Shown here: positions 18,257 to 25,186 of the stretch, piece by piece | Layout of the letters: each line of letters begins with the position of its first letter | Position numbering within the stretch: position 1 is the first letter of the stretch | Assembly (NCBI GenBank): GCA_947630765.1 | Contig: CANRIX010000008.1 | Span: forward strand, 1 to 64,000 | Direction: 5' to 3' | Source of the DNA: an uncultured Clostridia bacterium | Lineage (GTDB): Bacteria > Bacillota > Clostridia > Oscillospirales > CAG-382 | DNA length: 64,000 bases | Notes under the pieces: model-generated | Database searches by the model: none | What the model was told of the DNA's origin: nothing | The model's input: only the letters and a program-made list of their open reading frames with translations | Position numbers and translations under genes: made by a program

Positions 18257-19984
18257 ATGGCAACTTTCAAAATCGGCGTCATGACCGATTCGTTCAAGCT
18301 CCCGTTCGAGCAGGGGCTTGCCAAGGCCGCCGAGGTCGGTGCGCAGGGCATTCAGCTCTACGTTGTCGACGGCGAAATGAAGTACGACACGTTCGACGAC
18401 GCGAAGGTCGCGCACGTTCGTTCCCTGCTCGAGCAGTACGGGCTTGTCATTTCCGCCGTCTGCGGCGATTTGGGCGGTCACGGGTTCGAGCGGACGGACG
18501 AAAACGCGTGGAAGATCCCCGCGTCCAAGGCGATCGCGGACCTCGCGGTACGGCTCGGCACGAAGGTCGTCACCACGCACATCGGCGTCGTGCCGGAGCT
18601 GCCGGACGACCCGCTCAAGCCGGACACGGCGTCGGAAACCTACCAAAACATGAAGAACGCCTGCCGCGAGATCGGCGATTACGCCGCCTCCAAGGGCGTG
18701 ACCTTCGCGATCGAAACCGGTCCGGAACCTGCCGAACGGCTCAAAGCGTTCCTCGACGACGTCGGCAGCGCCGGGTTCGGCGTGAACATGGACCCGGCGA
18801 ACCTCGTCATGTGTACCGGCGTCGACCCGGTGCAGGCGGTTTACACGCTCGGCAGGTACATCGTCCACACCCACGCCAAGGACGGCAAGGGATTCATCAT
18901 CGACCCGCACCGGGTGTATGCCTTCTTCGCGGAGGGCGGGATCGAGGACCTGCGGCTGTCCGACTACTTCCTCGAAGTCCCGCTCGGCGAGGGGAACGTG
19001 CCGTTCGACGCCTACCTCCAAGCGCTTGAGGATATCGGCTACCGCGGCTTCCTGACCGTCGAACGCGAATGCGGCGACGATCCGTACGCGGACATCCAGA
19101 AGGCGGTCAACTTCCTCAAGAGCAAGATCGGGAACCCGAAGGTCAAGAAGATCGGGTTCATCGACTACTTCCTCGACGAGTGGCACGCCAACAACTACCC
19201 GACGTTCATCCGCAACGCCGACCCGGACGGCGAGTTCGTCGTCGCCTACGCCTACGCCGAAAAGGACAAGGAGGGCGGGCTGACCACCGACGAGTGGTGC
19301 GCCAAGTTCGGCGTGCAGCGTGCGAACAGCATCGAGGAGGTCGTCGAGAAGTGCGACTGCCTGATCGTCATGAGCCCGGACAACCCCGAACGCCATTGGG
19401 ACCTTTGCCAGCTTCCGCTGCGCAGCGGCAAGCCGGTCTACGTCGATAAGACCTTCGCGCTCTCCAAGAAGATCGCGCAGGACCTCGTCGCGCTCGGCGA
19501 ATCCAACAACACCCCGTTCTTCTCCAGCTCCGCGCTGCGCTTTGCGGACGAGCTGGTCCCGCTGCGCAAGGACGACATCGTGTTCATCAACTCCCGCGGT
19601 CCGGGCAACTTCGATACCTACGCCATTCACCAGCTCGAGCCGATGCTGATGCTCATGGGCAGCGACGTCGAGCGGGTCATGTCGGTCGGCAGCGGGAAGT
19701 ACGAGTCGCTCGTCCTGCAGTTCTCGAACGGCCGCAGCGCGGTCATGTCGCATTACGGCTGGAACGGCGGGATCGACTTCGAGTTCACGGTCAGCTATGG
19801 GGACGGGATCAACGTCAAGGTGCCGGCGATGTCCAACACCTTCCCGAACTTCATCGCGTCCATGCTGGACTTCTTCCGTACCGGCAGGATCTACGCGGCG
19901 CACGAGGAAACCGTCAGCATCATGGCGGTCATCGAGGCGGGCAACCGTGCGCTCAAGACCCCGGGCGAATGGGTCGAGGTATAA
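18257..19984 (+). CDS. Sugar isomerase/epimerase - Gfo/Idh/MocA oxidoreductase fusion
   Basis: 575 residues from the ATG 18257 (GAGGTG 6 nt upstream). Residues about 1-290 are an AP-endonuclease-2/xylose-isomerase-like TIM barrel with [27 protein letters not shown] and a C-terminal [10 protein letters not shown], giving the usual Glu/Asp/His/Glu metal site. After a [11 protein letters not shown] junction (about 295) the remainder resembles a Gfo/Idh/MocA oxidoreductase: a Rossmann-like half with [16 protein letters not shown] and [11 protein letters not shown] (catalytic-type lysine) and a beta-sheet half ending in [16 protein letters not shown]. The usual N-terminal GxGxxG is replaced by GFIDYF, so NAD(P) binding is doubtful. 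The two activities are common neighbours in inositol and keto-sugar pathways; fusion suggests channelling of an unknown polyol intermediate. Confidence 0.75.
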   Translation: MATFKIGVMTDSFKLPFEQGLAKAAEVGAQGIQLYVVDGEMKYDTFDDAKVAHVRSLLEQYGLVISAVCGDLGGHGFERTDENAWKIPASKAIADLAVRLGTKVVTTHIGVVPELPDDPLKPDTASETYQNMKNACREIGDYAASKGVTFAIETGPEPAERLKAFLDDVGSAGFGVNMDPANLVMCTGVDPVQAVYTLGRYIVHTHAKDGKGFIIDPHRVYAFFAEGGIEDLRLSDYFLEVPLGEGNVPFDAYLQALEDIGYRGFLTVERECGDDPYADIQKAVNFLKSKIGNPKVKKIGFIDYFLDEWHANNYPTFIRNADPDGEFVVAYAYAEKDKEGGLTTDEWCAKFGVQRANSIEEVVEKCDCLIVMSPDNPERHWDLCQLPLRSGKPVYVDKTFALSKKIAQDLVALGESNNTPFFSSSALRFADELVPLRKDDIVFINSRGPGNFDTYAIHQLEPMLMLMGSDVERVMSVGSGKYESLVLQFSNGRSAVMSHYGWNGGIDFEFTVSYGDGINVKVPAMSNTFPNFIASMLDFFRTGRIYAAHEETVSIMAVIEAGNRALKTPGEWVEV

Positions 19985-19996
19985 CGAGAAAAGAAC

Positions 19997-20021
19997 GTCG
20001 GGGGACGTCGCGTCCCCCGAC
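19997..20021 (+). terminator. Perfect 10-bp hairpin after the fusion gene
   Basis: GTCGGGGGAC pairs perfectly with GTCCCCCGAC across a 5-nt loop, starting 12 nt after the stop codon. A run of C rather than T follows, so it is a stabilising stem or the first of two tandem terminators. Confidence 0.5.
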
Positions 20022-20046
20022 CCCCCCGTATGTTTTTGGCAAACGA

Positions 20047-20078
20047 AAGGAAGGCACTTGCGCAGTGCCTTCCTTTTT
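20047..20078 (+). terminator. Rho-independent terminator
   Basis: A 12-bp perfect stem (20047-20058 with 20064-20075) with loop TGCGC ends in TTTTT (20074-20078). This is the main terminator for the isomerase-oxidoreductase transcript. Confidence 0.88.
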
Positions 20079-20087
20079 CTGACGAAA

Positions 20088-20126
20088 AATGTAATAAAAT
20101 ATCGCCCCGTAGGCGGGCATATATCG
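20088..20126 (+). repeat. Dispersed intergenic repeat, left-end copy (copy 3)
   Basis: Matches only the left end of the family: AAATGTAATAAAAT followed by ATCGCCCCGTAGGCGGGCAT, compare 61818-61852. It lies on the downstream side of an AT-rich lipoprotein gene; another copy lies on that gene's upstream side. Confidence 0.5.
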
Positions 20127-20150
20127 AAAACAATAAACTTTTTTCGTAGG

Positions 20151-20522
20151 TTACGCAGGCAATTCAAAAGTCTCGCTTTGCCAATTGGACGCAGAGGGAT
20201 CAACGCACCATTTGAACGTCACCGAGCGACTGTCTTGCGCAATTTCGTACAAGCCTTCCTTGAACGGACAAAACCCGTCGTCTCCGCCGGATCCCTGTCC
20301 TAACAGGATCGGATCGTCTTCACTCTTTTGATAATACACCTCAAAGCCGCTTCCCAGTAAAAAACTCCATTCCTTGATGATTAGTTTTTCGGACGTATCT
20401 TGTAAGGGGATATAAATATCCTCATAATATTCTCGTTCGAGTCCGAAATTACAGCTGCAAAAGGCAAATAATACAACCAAACAACCCAATACAGCTATTG
20501 AGGCTTTTTTCATAGTATTCAT
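20151..20522 (-). CDS. Small predicted lipoprotein, AT-rich
   Basis: 123 residues from the ATG 20522 (GGGAG 10 nt upstream). The N-terminus MNTMKKASIAVLGC then VVLFAFCSC is a lipoprotein-type signal; C22 or C24 would be the lipidated cysteine, although the residue before it is F or S rather than the usual G/A/S. The mature part is a short beta-rich domain with WSFLLGSGFEVYYQK and TFKWCVDPSASNW. I do not recognise the family. The base composition is visibly more AT-rich than its neighbours and the gene lies between two copies of the dispersed repeat (20088-20126 and 20584-20632), which together suggest acquisition by transfer. It reads opposite to the fusion gene upstream of it. Confidence 0.6.
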   Translation of the reverse strand: MNTMKKASIAVLGCLVVLFAFCSCNFGLEREYYEDIYIPLQDTSEKLIIKEWSFLLGSGFEVYYQKSEDDPILLGQGSGGDDGFCPFKEGLYEIAQDSRSVTFKWCVDPSASNWQSETFELPA

Positions 20523-20583
20523 TTTGCATCTTCTCCCAAATAAAATCTGTAAATGCCGATGCAATAGCATTTGCTTGTGTATT

Positions 20584-20632
20584 GGGAATATCGTACCGCC
20601 GTGATTGCGTTTTCCACCTGAAGCAATCCCTA
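20584..20632 (+). repeat. Dispersed intergenic repeat, minimal copy (copy 4)
   Basis: GGGAATATCGTACCGCC joined directly to GTGATTGCGTTTTCCACC and a degenerate tail: both family ends with almost the whole middle missing. Its right edge touches the stop codon of the pyridoxal kinase gene (20633). Confidence 0.5.
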
Positions 20633-21481
20633 CTACTGCGCCCCGTACAGCGTTCTGAACAGCCACGGAAAAGCGCGCTCGAAATCCACGCCGTACCAGA
20701 CGTGATTCGGGTCGGCGAGCGTCAGCTTCATACATTCTGCGACGTAATCCACCGCCAGCGCCATCGCGTCCGGCACGCTTTTCCCGAAGAGCATCGCGCC
20801 GAGCACGGCGGACGCAAACAGATCGCCCGTCCCGTGGAACCGGGCGGGGATCTTTTCCGTTTCCGCGAGGTCGAAACGGCCGCTCGCGGCGTCGTACAGC
20901 AGGGCGCCGATGCACCCCTCCTTCAGCTCCGCGCCGGTCAGCATGACCTGCTTTGCGCCGGTTTCCGCCAGCTCCTTGAGCAGATCCTCGAGTTCGGAAC
21001 GGTTGAGGTCCGGGCGGTACTGATCACCTTTGCCGAGCAGGAAGTACGCTTCGGTCAGGTTCGGGAGCATCAGGTCGGAATCCCCGCAGAGCGTCCGCAT
21101 CTGTGCGGCAAATTCCGGCGTGAATCCGGCGTACAGCTTGCCGTTGTCCGCCATGACCGGATCGACGAAAATCAGGTCCTGCCCGCCCCGCTTCATGGAG
21201 GTGAACAACTCCCGCACCATCTGCACCTGGCGGATCGAGCCGAGGTAGCCGCTGTAGAACGCGTCGAAGGTCAGCTTTTCCTGCTTCCAATGCGCTTCGA
21301 TCTTCGGGATCTCGTCGGTCAGGTCGCAGAACGTAAAGTTGGAAAAGGCGGTGTGCGTGGAAAGCACGGCGGTCGGGAGCAGGCAGGTCTCCGCGCCGAA
21401 CGCGGAGATCACGGGCACCGCCACGGTGCCGGAGCATTTCCCGACGCAGGAAATATCTTGAACGGTCAGAATGCGTTTCAT
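20633..21481 (-). CDS. Pyridoxal/pyridoxamine kinase
   Basis: Vitamin B6 salvage kinase of the PfkB/ribokinase superfamily (PdxK/PdxY type), phosphorylating pyridoxamine/pyridoxal. 282 residues from the ATG 21481. N-terminal VQDISCVGKCSGTVAVPVISAFG, the central VDPVMADNGKLY, LPNLTEAYFLLG, and the anion-hole/catalytic region FHGTGDLFASAVLGAML (catalytic Asp in GTGD) are all present. It starts 1 nt after the stop of the preceding membrane-protein gene, so translation is coupled. The de novo pdxST genes lie 40 kb away in the same window, so salvage and synthesis both occur. Confidence 0.9.
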   Translation of the reverse strand: MKRILTVQDISCVGKCSGTVAVPVISAFGAETCLLPTAVLSTHTAFSNFTFCDLTDEIPKIEAHWKQEKLTFDAFYSGYLGSIRQVQMVRELFTSMKRGGQDLIFVDPVMADNGKLYAGFTPEFAAQMRTLCGDSDLMLPNLTEAYFLLGKGDQYRPDLNRSELEDLLKELAETGAKQVMLTGAELKEGCIGALLYDAASGRFDLAETEKIPARFHGTGDLFASAVLGAMLFGKSVPDAMALAVDYVAECMKLTLADPNHVWYGVDFERAFPWLFRTLYGAQ

Positions 21482-21482
21482 A

Positions 21483-22388
21483 TCAGTCGTTATCAATGTC
21501 CAGAAGGACGATCTCCTCTTGCGAATTGTTGGTTTGGACTGGCTGTTCTTGGGGTTGCGCGGCAGGCTCGGACGGGACGAGCGGTTCGTCGTCCGAGAGC
21601 GTTTCAAATAGGAGGGTTTCTTCCTTGGGCGGTTGCGCGGGGGACTCCCGCGAGGACTCCTTCTGCAGCGGTTGGAGCGGGCGGAAGCCGCCGGTCGGCT
21701 GCTGCGGCTTCGGTTGTGAAAATTCCGGCTGCGGAAACTCCTGCTGCGGTTCGACCGGGTTTGTGCGGGTCTGCCACGGGACTTCCGACGGGGAGGACTG
21801 CGGGTCGGTCGGCTTGGCGGGCTTTTTGCCCTGCGTGCTGTAGTTTTCCCAGGAGATCGCGCCCTTGATCATGCGGGAGAACAGGTTTTTCAGCTCCCCG
21901 ATCGGCAGGAATACGTCCCGCTGCGCGATGGAAACGACCGGCATGCCGACGTCGAGGTTCGCCCGCGCGAGCCGTTCGTCCCGCCCGCTGAGGTTGGAAA
22001 GGTAGCTTTCGTTGTTTTCCAGCGAAAGTCCAAGCATCGGCGATTTGCTGAGCCCGTAGATCTTCATGGAGGAAACGTTGGTCCATTCGATATACACGCC
22101 ATCGCGACCGCCGACGAGGTGATCGGTCAGCCCCTTGTTCGTGATGATGAGCGCGTCCAGCGGACAAAGTCCACGGTAGAGCAGCATGCCGTACAGCGTG
22201 CCGCCCGCGCCGATGCACAGCACGCCGAGCACGATCAAAAAGATCCGTGCACCGCTTCCGTTCGGCGCGAAGGACAGGAACGGGAGCCCTGTCAGAAAGA
22301 TCCCGACGATCATCAGCAGCAGGTATAAAAACCCATACAGCAGGAAGTCGGAATTTTTCCGTTTGATGCGGATGTTATCGGTTTTCAT
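21483..22388 (-). CDS. Membrane protein, two TM segments with PH-like domain and Pro/Gln-rich tail
   Basis: 301 residues from the ATG 22388 (AAGGAGAA 7 nt upstream). Two membrane segments near the N-terminus (about 15-38 and 46-70) are followed by a small beta domain (about 75-170) with ALIITNKGLTDHLVGGRDG and WTNVSSMKIYGLSKSPMLGL, resembling STM3941/PH-like membrane proteins. The last ~110 residues are low-complexity, rich in Pro, Gln, Ser and Glu, ending in an acidic EEIVLLDIDND. No function is known. It is the middle gene of a three-gene minus-strand operon with a membrane-anchored protein and pyridoxal kinase. Confidence 0.65.
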   Translation of the reverse strand: MKTDNIRIKRKNSDFLLYGFLYLLLMIVGIFLTGLPFLSFAPNGSGARIFLIVLGVLCIGAGGTLYGMLLYRGLCPLDALIITNKGLTDHLVGGRDGVYIEWTNVSSMKIYGLSKSPMLGLSLENNESYLSNLSGRDERLARANLDVGMPVVSIAQRDVFLPIGELKNLFSRMIKGAISWENYSTQGKKPAKPTDPQSSPSEVPWQTRTNPVEPQQEFPQPEFSQPKPQQPTGGFRPLQPLQKESSRESPAQPPKEETLLFETLSDDEPLVPSEPAAQPQEQPVQTNNSQEEIVLLDIDND

Positions 22389-22427
22389 GGGCAATTTCTC
22401 CTTAATTTTATAATGATCGGACGTCGG

Positions 22428-23105
22428 TCAATCGTCGTATTTGACGCGACTGATATAGGAGCTTTTCTCCTTGTCACTGCTGTCGTAGATGCAGAACGCG
22501 GCGTCGTTGAGCTCCTGCGTGCGGTCGTCGCTGATGCGGGTTTCGAGCGGTTGCCCGTCGCTTTCGCGGTAGAGCGACAGCGTCAGCCGGACGGGGTCGC
22601 CTTCTGTTTCGACAGGTCCGTTCCCCGTGTCCTTGATGGGCAGAACCACCTCGTCGAAGCAGATGCGCGCGTAGCCATAGCGCCCGATCTCGTCGGTTTC
22701 CAGCGAGACGATCGGGTATTCGTTCCCGTCCTGATCGGTCAGGACGTACAGGACGCCGTCCTCCCCGCCGTCGGTCAACTGCTTGTTGTATTTGACACTC
22801 AGTTCGAGTTCTTCGGTCTCCTTGGCGTAAAAGACGTCGCCGAGTTCGATGCTGGCCCTGTAACTCATATACGCGCCGTTGAGTTTATAGACCCGGAAGC
22901 TTTCGTCCTCCGCGAGCGCTTGCGTTTCGGACGTGAAGCGCATGCGGTCCATCAGCTTGGATTCCCGCGTGGAGATCAAAACGTAAAGGACCAAGATCCA
23001 GACCAGCGCGGACGCGCCGTACAGCACGCCTTTGAAAATTCCCTTGACGACGCGGTAGCCCTCCGACGGTGCGCCGTATCCGCCGGAATATTCCTCGTCC
23101 TGCAT
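22428..23105 (-). CDS. Membrane-anchored protein of unknown function
   Basis: 225 residues from the ATG 23105 (GAGGGG 5 nt upstream). A short Gly/Tyr-rich N-terminus precedes one membrane segment (about 27-46: VLYGASALVWILVLYVLI), then a predominantly beta extracytoplasmic domain with YKLNGAYMSYRASIELGDV, LYVLTDQDGNEYPIVSLETDE and PVRLTLSLYRESDGQPLE. I do not recognise the family. It is the first gene of the operon with the PH-like membrane protein and pyridoxal kinase. The intergenic region upstream of it carries six DnaA boxes, so DnaA may influence its expression. Confidence 0.6.
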   Translation of the reverse strand: MQDEEYSGGYGAPSEGYRVVKGIFKGVLYGASALVWILVLYVLISTRESKLMDRMRFTSETQALAEDESFRVYKLNGAYMSYRASIELGDVFYAKETEELELSVKYNKQLTDGGEDGVLYVLTDQDGNEYPIVSLETDEIGRYGYARICFDEVVLPIKDTGNGPVETEGDPVRLTLSLYRESDGQPLETRISDDRTQELNDAAFCIYDSSDKEKSSYISRVKYDD

Positions 23106-23184
23106 GAACACCCCTCGCTTTCCGCCCCGCCGGGATCCGGGGCAGGTGACATAATTTCAAACCCGTAAAGATTATGGAACGGAC

Positions 23185-23328
23185 TTTTCCACAGAGTTTT
23201 CGGACACGATGTGGAAAACTCCCCTGTCGAATGCTTGTGTTTTCTGGGTTTTCGGAGAAAGTTATCCACTTTTCCACAGAGTTATCCACATTTTCGGCCG
23301 GCGGTTATGTAAACTGTTGTGTGGAATA
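23185..23328. promoter_or_regulatory. Cluster of six DnaA boxes
   Basis: Within 144 nt there are six 9-mers close to TTWTNCACA. Plus strand: TTTTCCACA (23185-23193), TTATCCACT (23262-23270), TTTTCCACA (23270-23278), TTATCCACA (23282-23290, perfect). Minus strand: TTTTCCACA (23218-23210) and TATTCCACA (23328-23320). Spacing of the central three is 8 and 12 nt. The tract is locally AT-rich and non-coding. No dnaA, dnaN or rpmH lies nearby, so a DnaA-titrating (datA-like), DnaA-reactivating or DnaA-regulated promoter site is more likely than the main origin. Confidence 0.75.
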
Positions 23329-23346
23329 TCTTTTTGCACGCGGGCG

Positions 23347-24954
23347 TCAGGCGGAGCCGAAGTACTTGTGGTCGAGGCTGCGCAGCCGGATGGCGGTCGC
23401 GACGTGCAGGCGGTTGATGACCTCCGATTCCTCGAAGTCCGCGACGGTCCGCGCCACCTTCAGCAGACGGGTGTAGCCACGCGCCGACAGCCCGAGCCGA
23501 TCGAACGCCTGCCGCAGCAATTCCCGCGCGTTTGCGTCCAGCACGCAGAAGGTTTCGACCTGCTGCGGCTCCATGAAGGCGTTGGCGGTCAGCGGGGAGC
23601 CGTTCCGCAGGAATTGACCGTCGAACCGCGCGAGCGCGAAGCTGCGCGCCTTCTTGACGCGGGCGCGGATCTGCTCGCTGGATTCGGCGGCGACGGCGGT
23701 GTCGAGATCGGAAAAGTCCAGCGCACCGACTTCGACCTGGATGTCGATCCGGTCGAGCATCGGCCCGGAAATTTTGGCGAGGTAGGCCTGCCGCGCCTTC
23801 GGCGAGCAGGTGCAGGGGCGGGACGGATGCCCGTAATACCCGCACGGGCAGGGATTCATGGCGCAGATGAGCATGAACGAGCAGGGGAACGTGGCGGTCC
23901 CGGAGACGCGGGAGATCGTGACCGAACGGTCCTCGAGCGGCTGGCGCATGGTTTCCAGCGCCTTTTGCTCGAATTCCGGGAATTCGTCGAGGAACAGCAC
24001 GCCGTTGTGCGCAAAGGAAATCTCGCCCGGCTGGACGTGCGTCCCGCCGCCGACAAGAGCGGCGGAGGAGATGGTGTGGTGCGGCGCACGGAACGGTCGG
24101 CGGGAGAGCAGGGGAGAAAGCTGGTCGGTCAGCCCAGCGACCGAATAGATCTGCGAGGTTTCCAGTGATTCCTCGAAGGTCAGCGGGGGCAGGATGTACG
24201 GCAGACGGGACGCGAGCATACTCTTGCCCGAGCCCGGCGGACCGATCAGGAGCGTGTTGTGCATTCCCGCGGCGGCGACTTCGAGCGCCTTTTTCGCGGT
24301 TTCCTGTCCTTTGATCTCCGAGAAGTCCGGCGCGTTTTCATACGCGCGGTGCAGGAATTCCGGCCCGGGAAATGCCAGCGGGAGAATGCTCCTTTCGTCG
24401 TTGAGATAGGAGAACAGCTCCGACACCGACTGCAGCGGATAGACCGTGATGCCGGGCGCCGCCGACGCTTCGGACGCGTTCTGCACCGGGCAGAAGAACC
24501 GGCGAAATCCGCTCTTGGCGGCCGCGATCGCCATCGGCAGGGCGCCGGAGATCGGACGCAGCTCCCCGGAAAGGGAGAGTTCGCCGACGAACACGGCGTC
24601 CGAAAGGTCCTTGCCCGCAAGCTCCTTTCCGTCGAGGAGGGAAAGCAGGATCGGCAGGTCGTAGACTGTGCCCTCCTTGCGGATGTCCGCAGGGGCGAGG
24701 TTGACGGTCAGCTTGCCGGGCAGCAGACTGACGTCGAGGTGCCGCGCCGCGGAGCGCACCCGGGCGGCGGATTCCTTGACCGCCGTGTCCGGCAGCCCGA
24801 TGATTTCCAACCGGTGCTCCGGGGAGGGCGCACAGGAGGATTCGACCGTGACGATCTGCCCGTCGATGCCGTGCAGGGCGGTCGAATAGACGGTCTGCAC
24901 CGGGAAGCTCTTGCGCGAACTGGATTTGCCGGCGTCCGTCCCTTTGCTTTCCAT
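23347..24954 (-). CDS. YifB/ComM-family Mg-chelatase-like AAA ATPase
   Basis: 535-residue AAA+ protein of the YifB/ComM family. ComM in Vibrio is a hexameric helicase promoting branch migration during natural transformation; the role in Clostridia is untested. The N-terminal Lon-protease-like fold domain (about 20-190) has VESSCAPSPEHRLEIIGLPD and AARVRSA. The ATPase core has Walker A IGPPGSGKS (about 237-244), Walker B GVLFLDEFPEF and a Zn-ribbon-like CPCGYYGHPSRPCTC, then the C-terminal SARGYTRLLKVARTVADFE. ATG at 24954 with GAGGAGG upstream. Its 3' end runs to the edge of the DnaA-box cluster, 19 nt away. Confidence 0.93.
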   Translation of the reverse strand: MESKGTDAGKSSSRKSFPVQTVYSTALHGIDGQIVTVESSCAPSPEHRLEIIGLPDTAVKESAARVRSAARHLDVSLLPGKLTVNLAPADIRKEGTVYDLPILLSLLDGKELAGKDLSDAVFVGELSLSGELRPISGALPMAIAAAKSGFRRFFCPVQNASEASAAPGITVYPLQSVSELFSYLNDERSILPLAFPGPEFLHRAYENAPDFSEIKGQETAKKALEVAAAGMHNTLLIGPPGSGKSMLASRLPYILPPLTFEESLETSQIYSVAGLTDQLSPLLSRRPFRAPHHTISSAALVGGGTHVQPGEISFAHNGVLFLDEFPEFEQKALETMRQPLEDRSVTISRVSGTATFPCSFMLICAMNPCPCGYYGHPSRPCTCSPKARQAYLAKISGPMLDRIDIQVEVGALDFSDLDTAVAAESSEQIRARVKKARSFALARFDGQFLRNGSPLTANAFMEPQQVETFCVLDANARELLRQAFDRLGLSARGYTRLLKVARTVADFEESEVINRLHVATAIRLRSLDHKYFGSA

Positions 24955-24990
24955 CGCGGTCCTCCTCTCTTTGTGCCGATATTCTTTTCT

Positions 24991-25019
24991 ATATTATCAC
25001 ATTGTTTCCCGCTTTTCAA
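24991..25019 (-). promoter_or_regulatory. Sigma-A promoter of the YifB/ComM gene
   Basis: Minus strand TTGAAA (25019-25014), 17-nt spacer, TAATAT (24996-24991). Confidence 0.7.
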
Positions 25020-25069
25020 GGGCAAATTGTGAACGATTGGAAATTTTTTGCGAAATTCTTTCTTTGTGC

Positions 25070-25153
25070 CGGAAATTTCCGATCGGAAAATCGAAAAAAA
25101 TGCAAAAAAATTTGCCGTTAGACCTTTACAGGAAGCGAAAAAAGTGATATGAT
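25070..25153 (+). promoter_or_regulatory. nifJ promoter with upstream palindrome
   Basis: TTTACA (25125-25130), 17-nt spacer, TATGAT (25148-25153) reads toward nifJ. A perfect 12-bp palindrome CGGAAATTTCCG (25070-25081) lies 43 nt upstream of the -35 box and is a candidate activator or redox-regulator site for either divergent gene. Confidence 0.7.
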
Positions 25154-25186
25154 AGAATGAAGATAGAAACAGGAGGCATAAGCAAA

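Noticed and set aside
23106..23346. The main chromosomal origin oriC
   Set aside because: DnaA boxes are present, but dnaA, dnaN, rpmH and recF are absent and no clear unwinding repeat was seen. It is kept as a DnaA-box cluster only.
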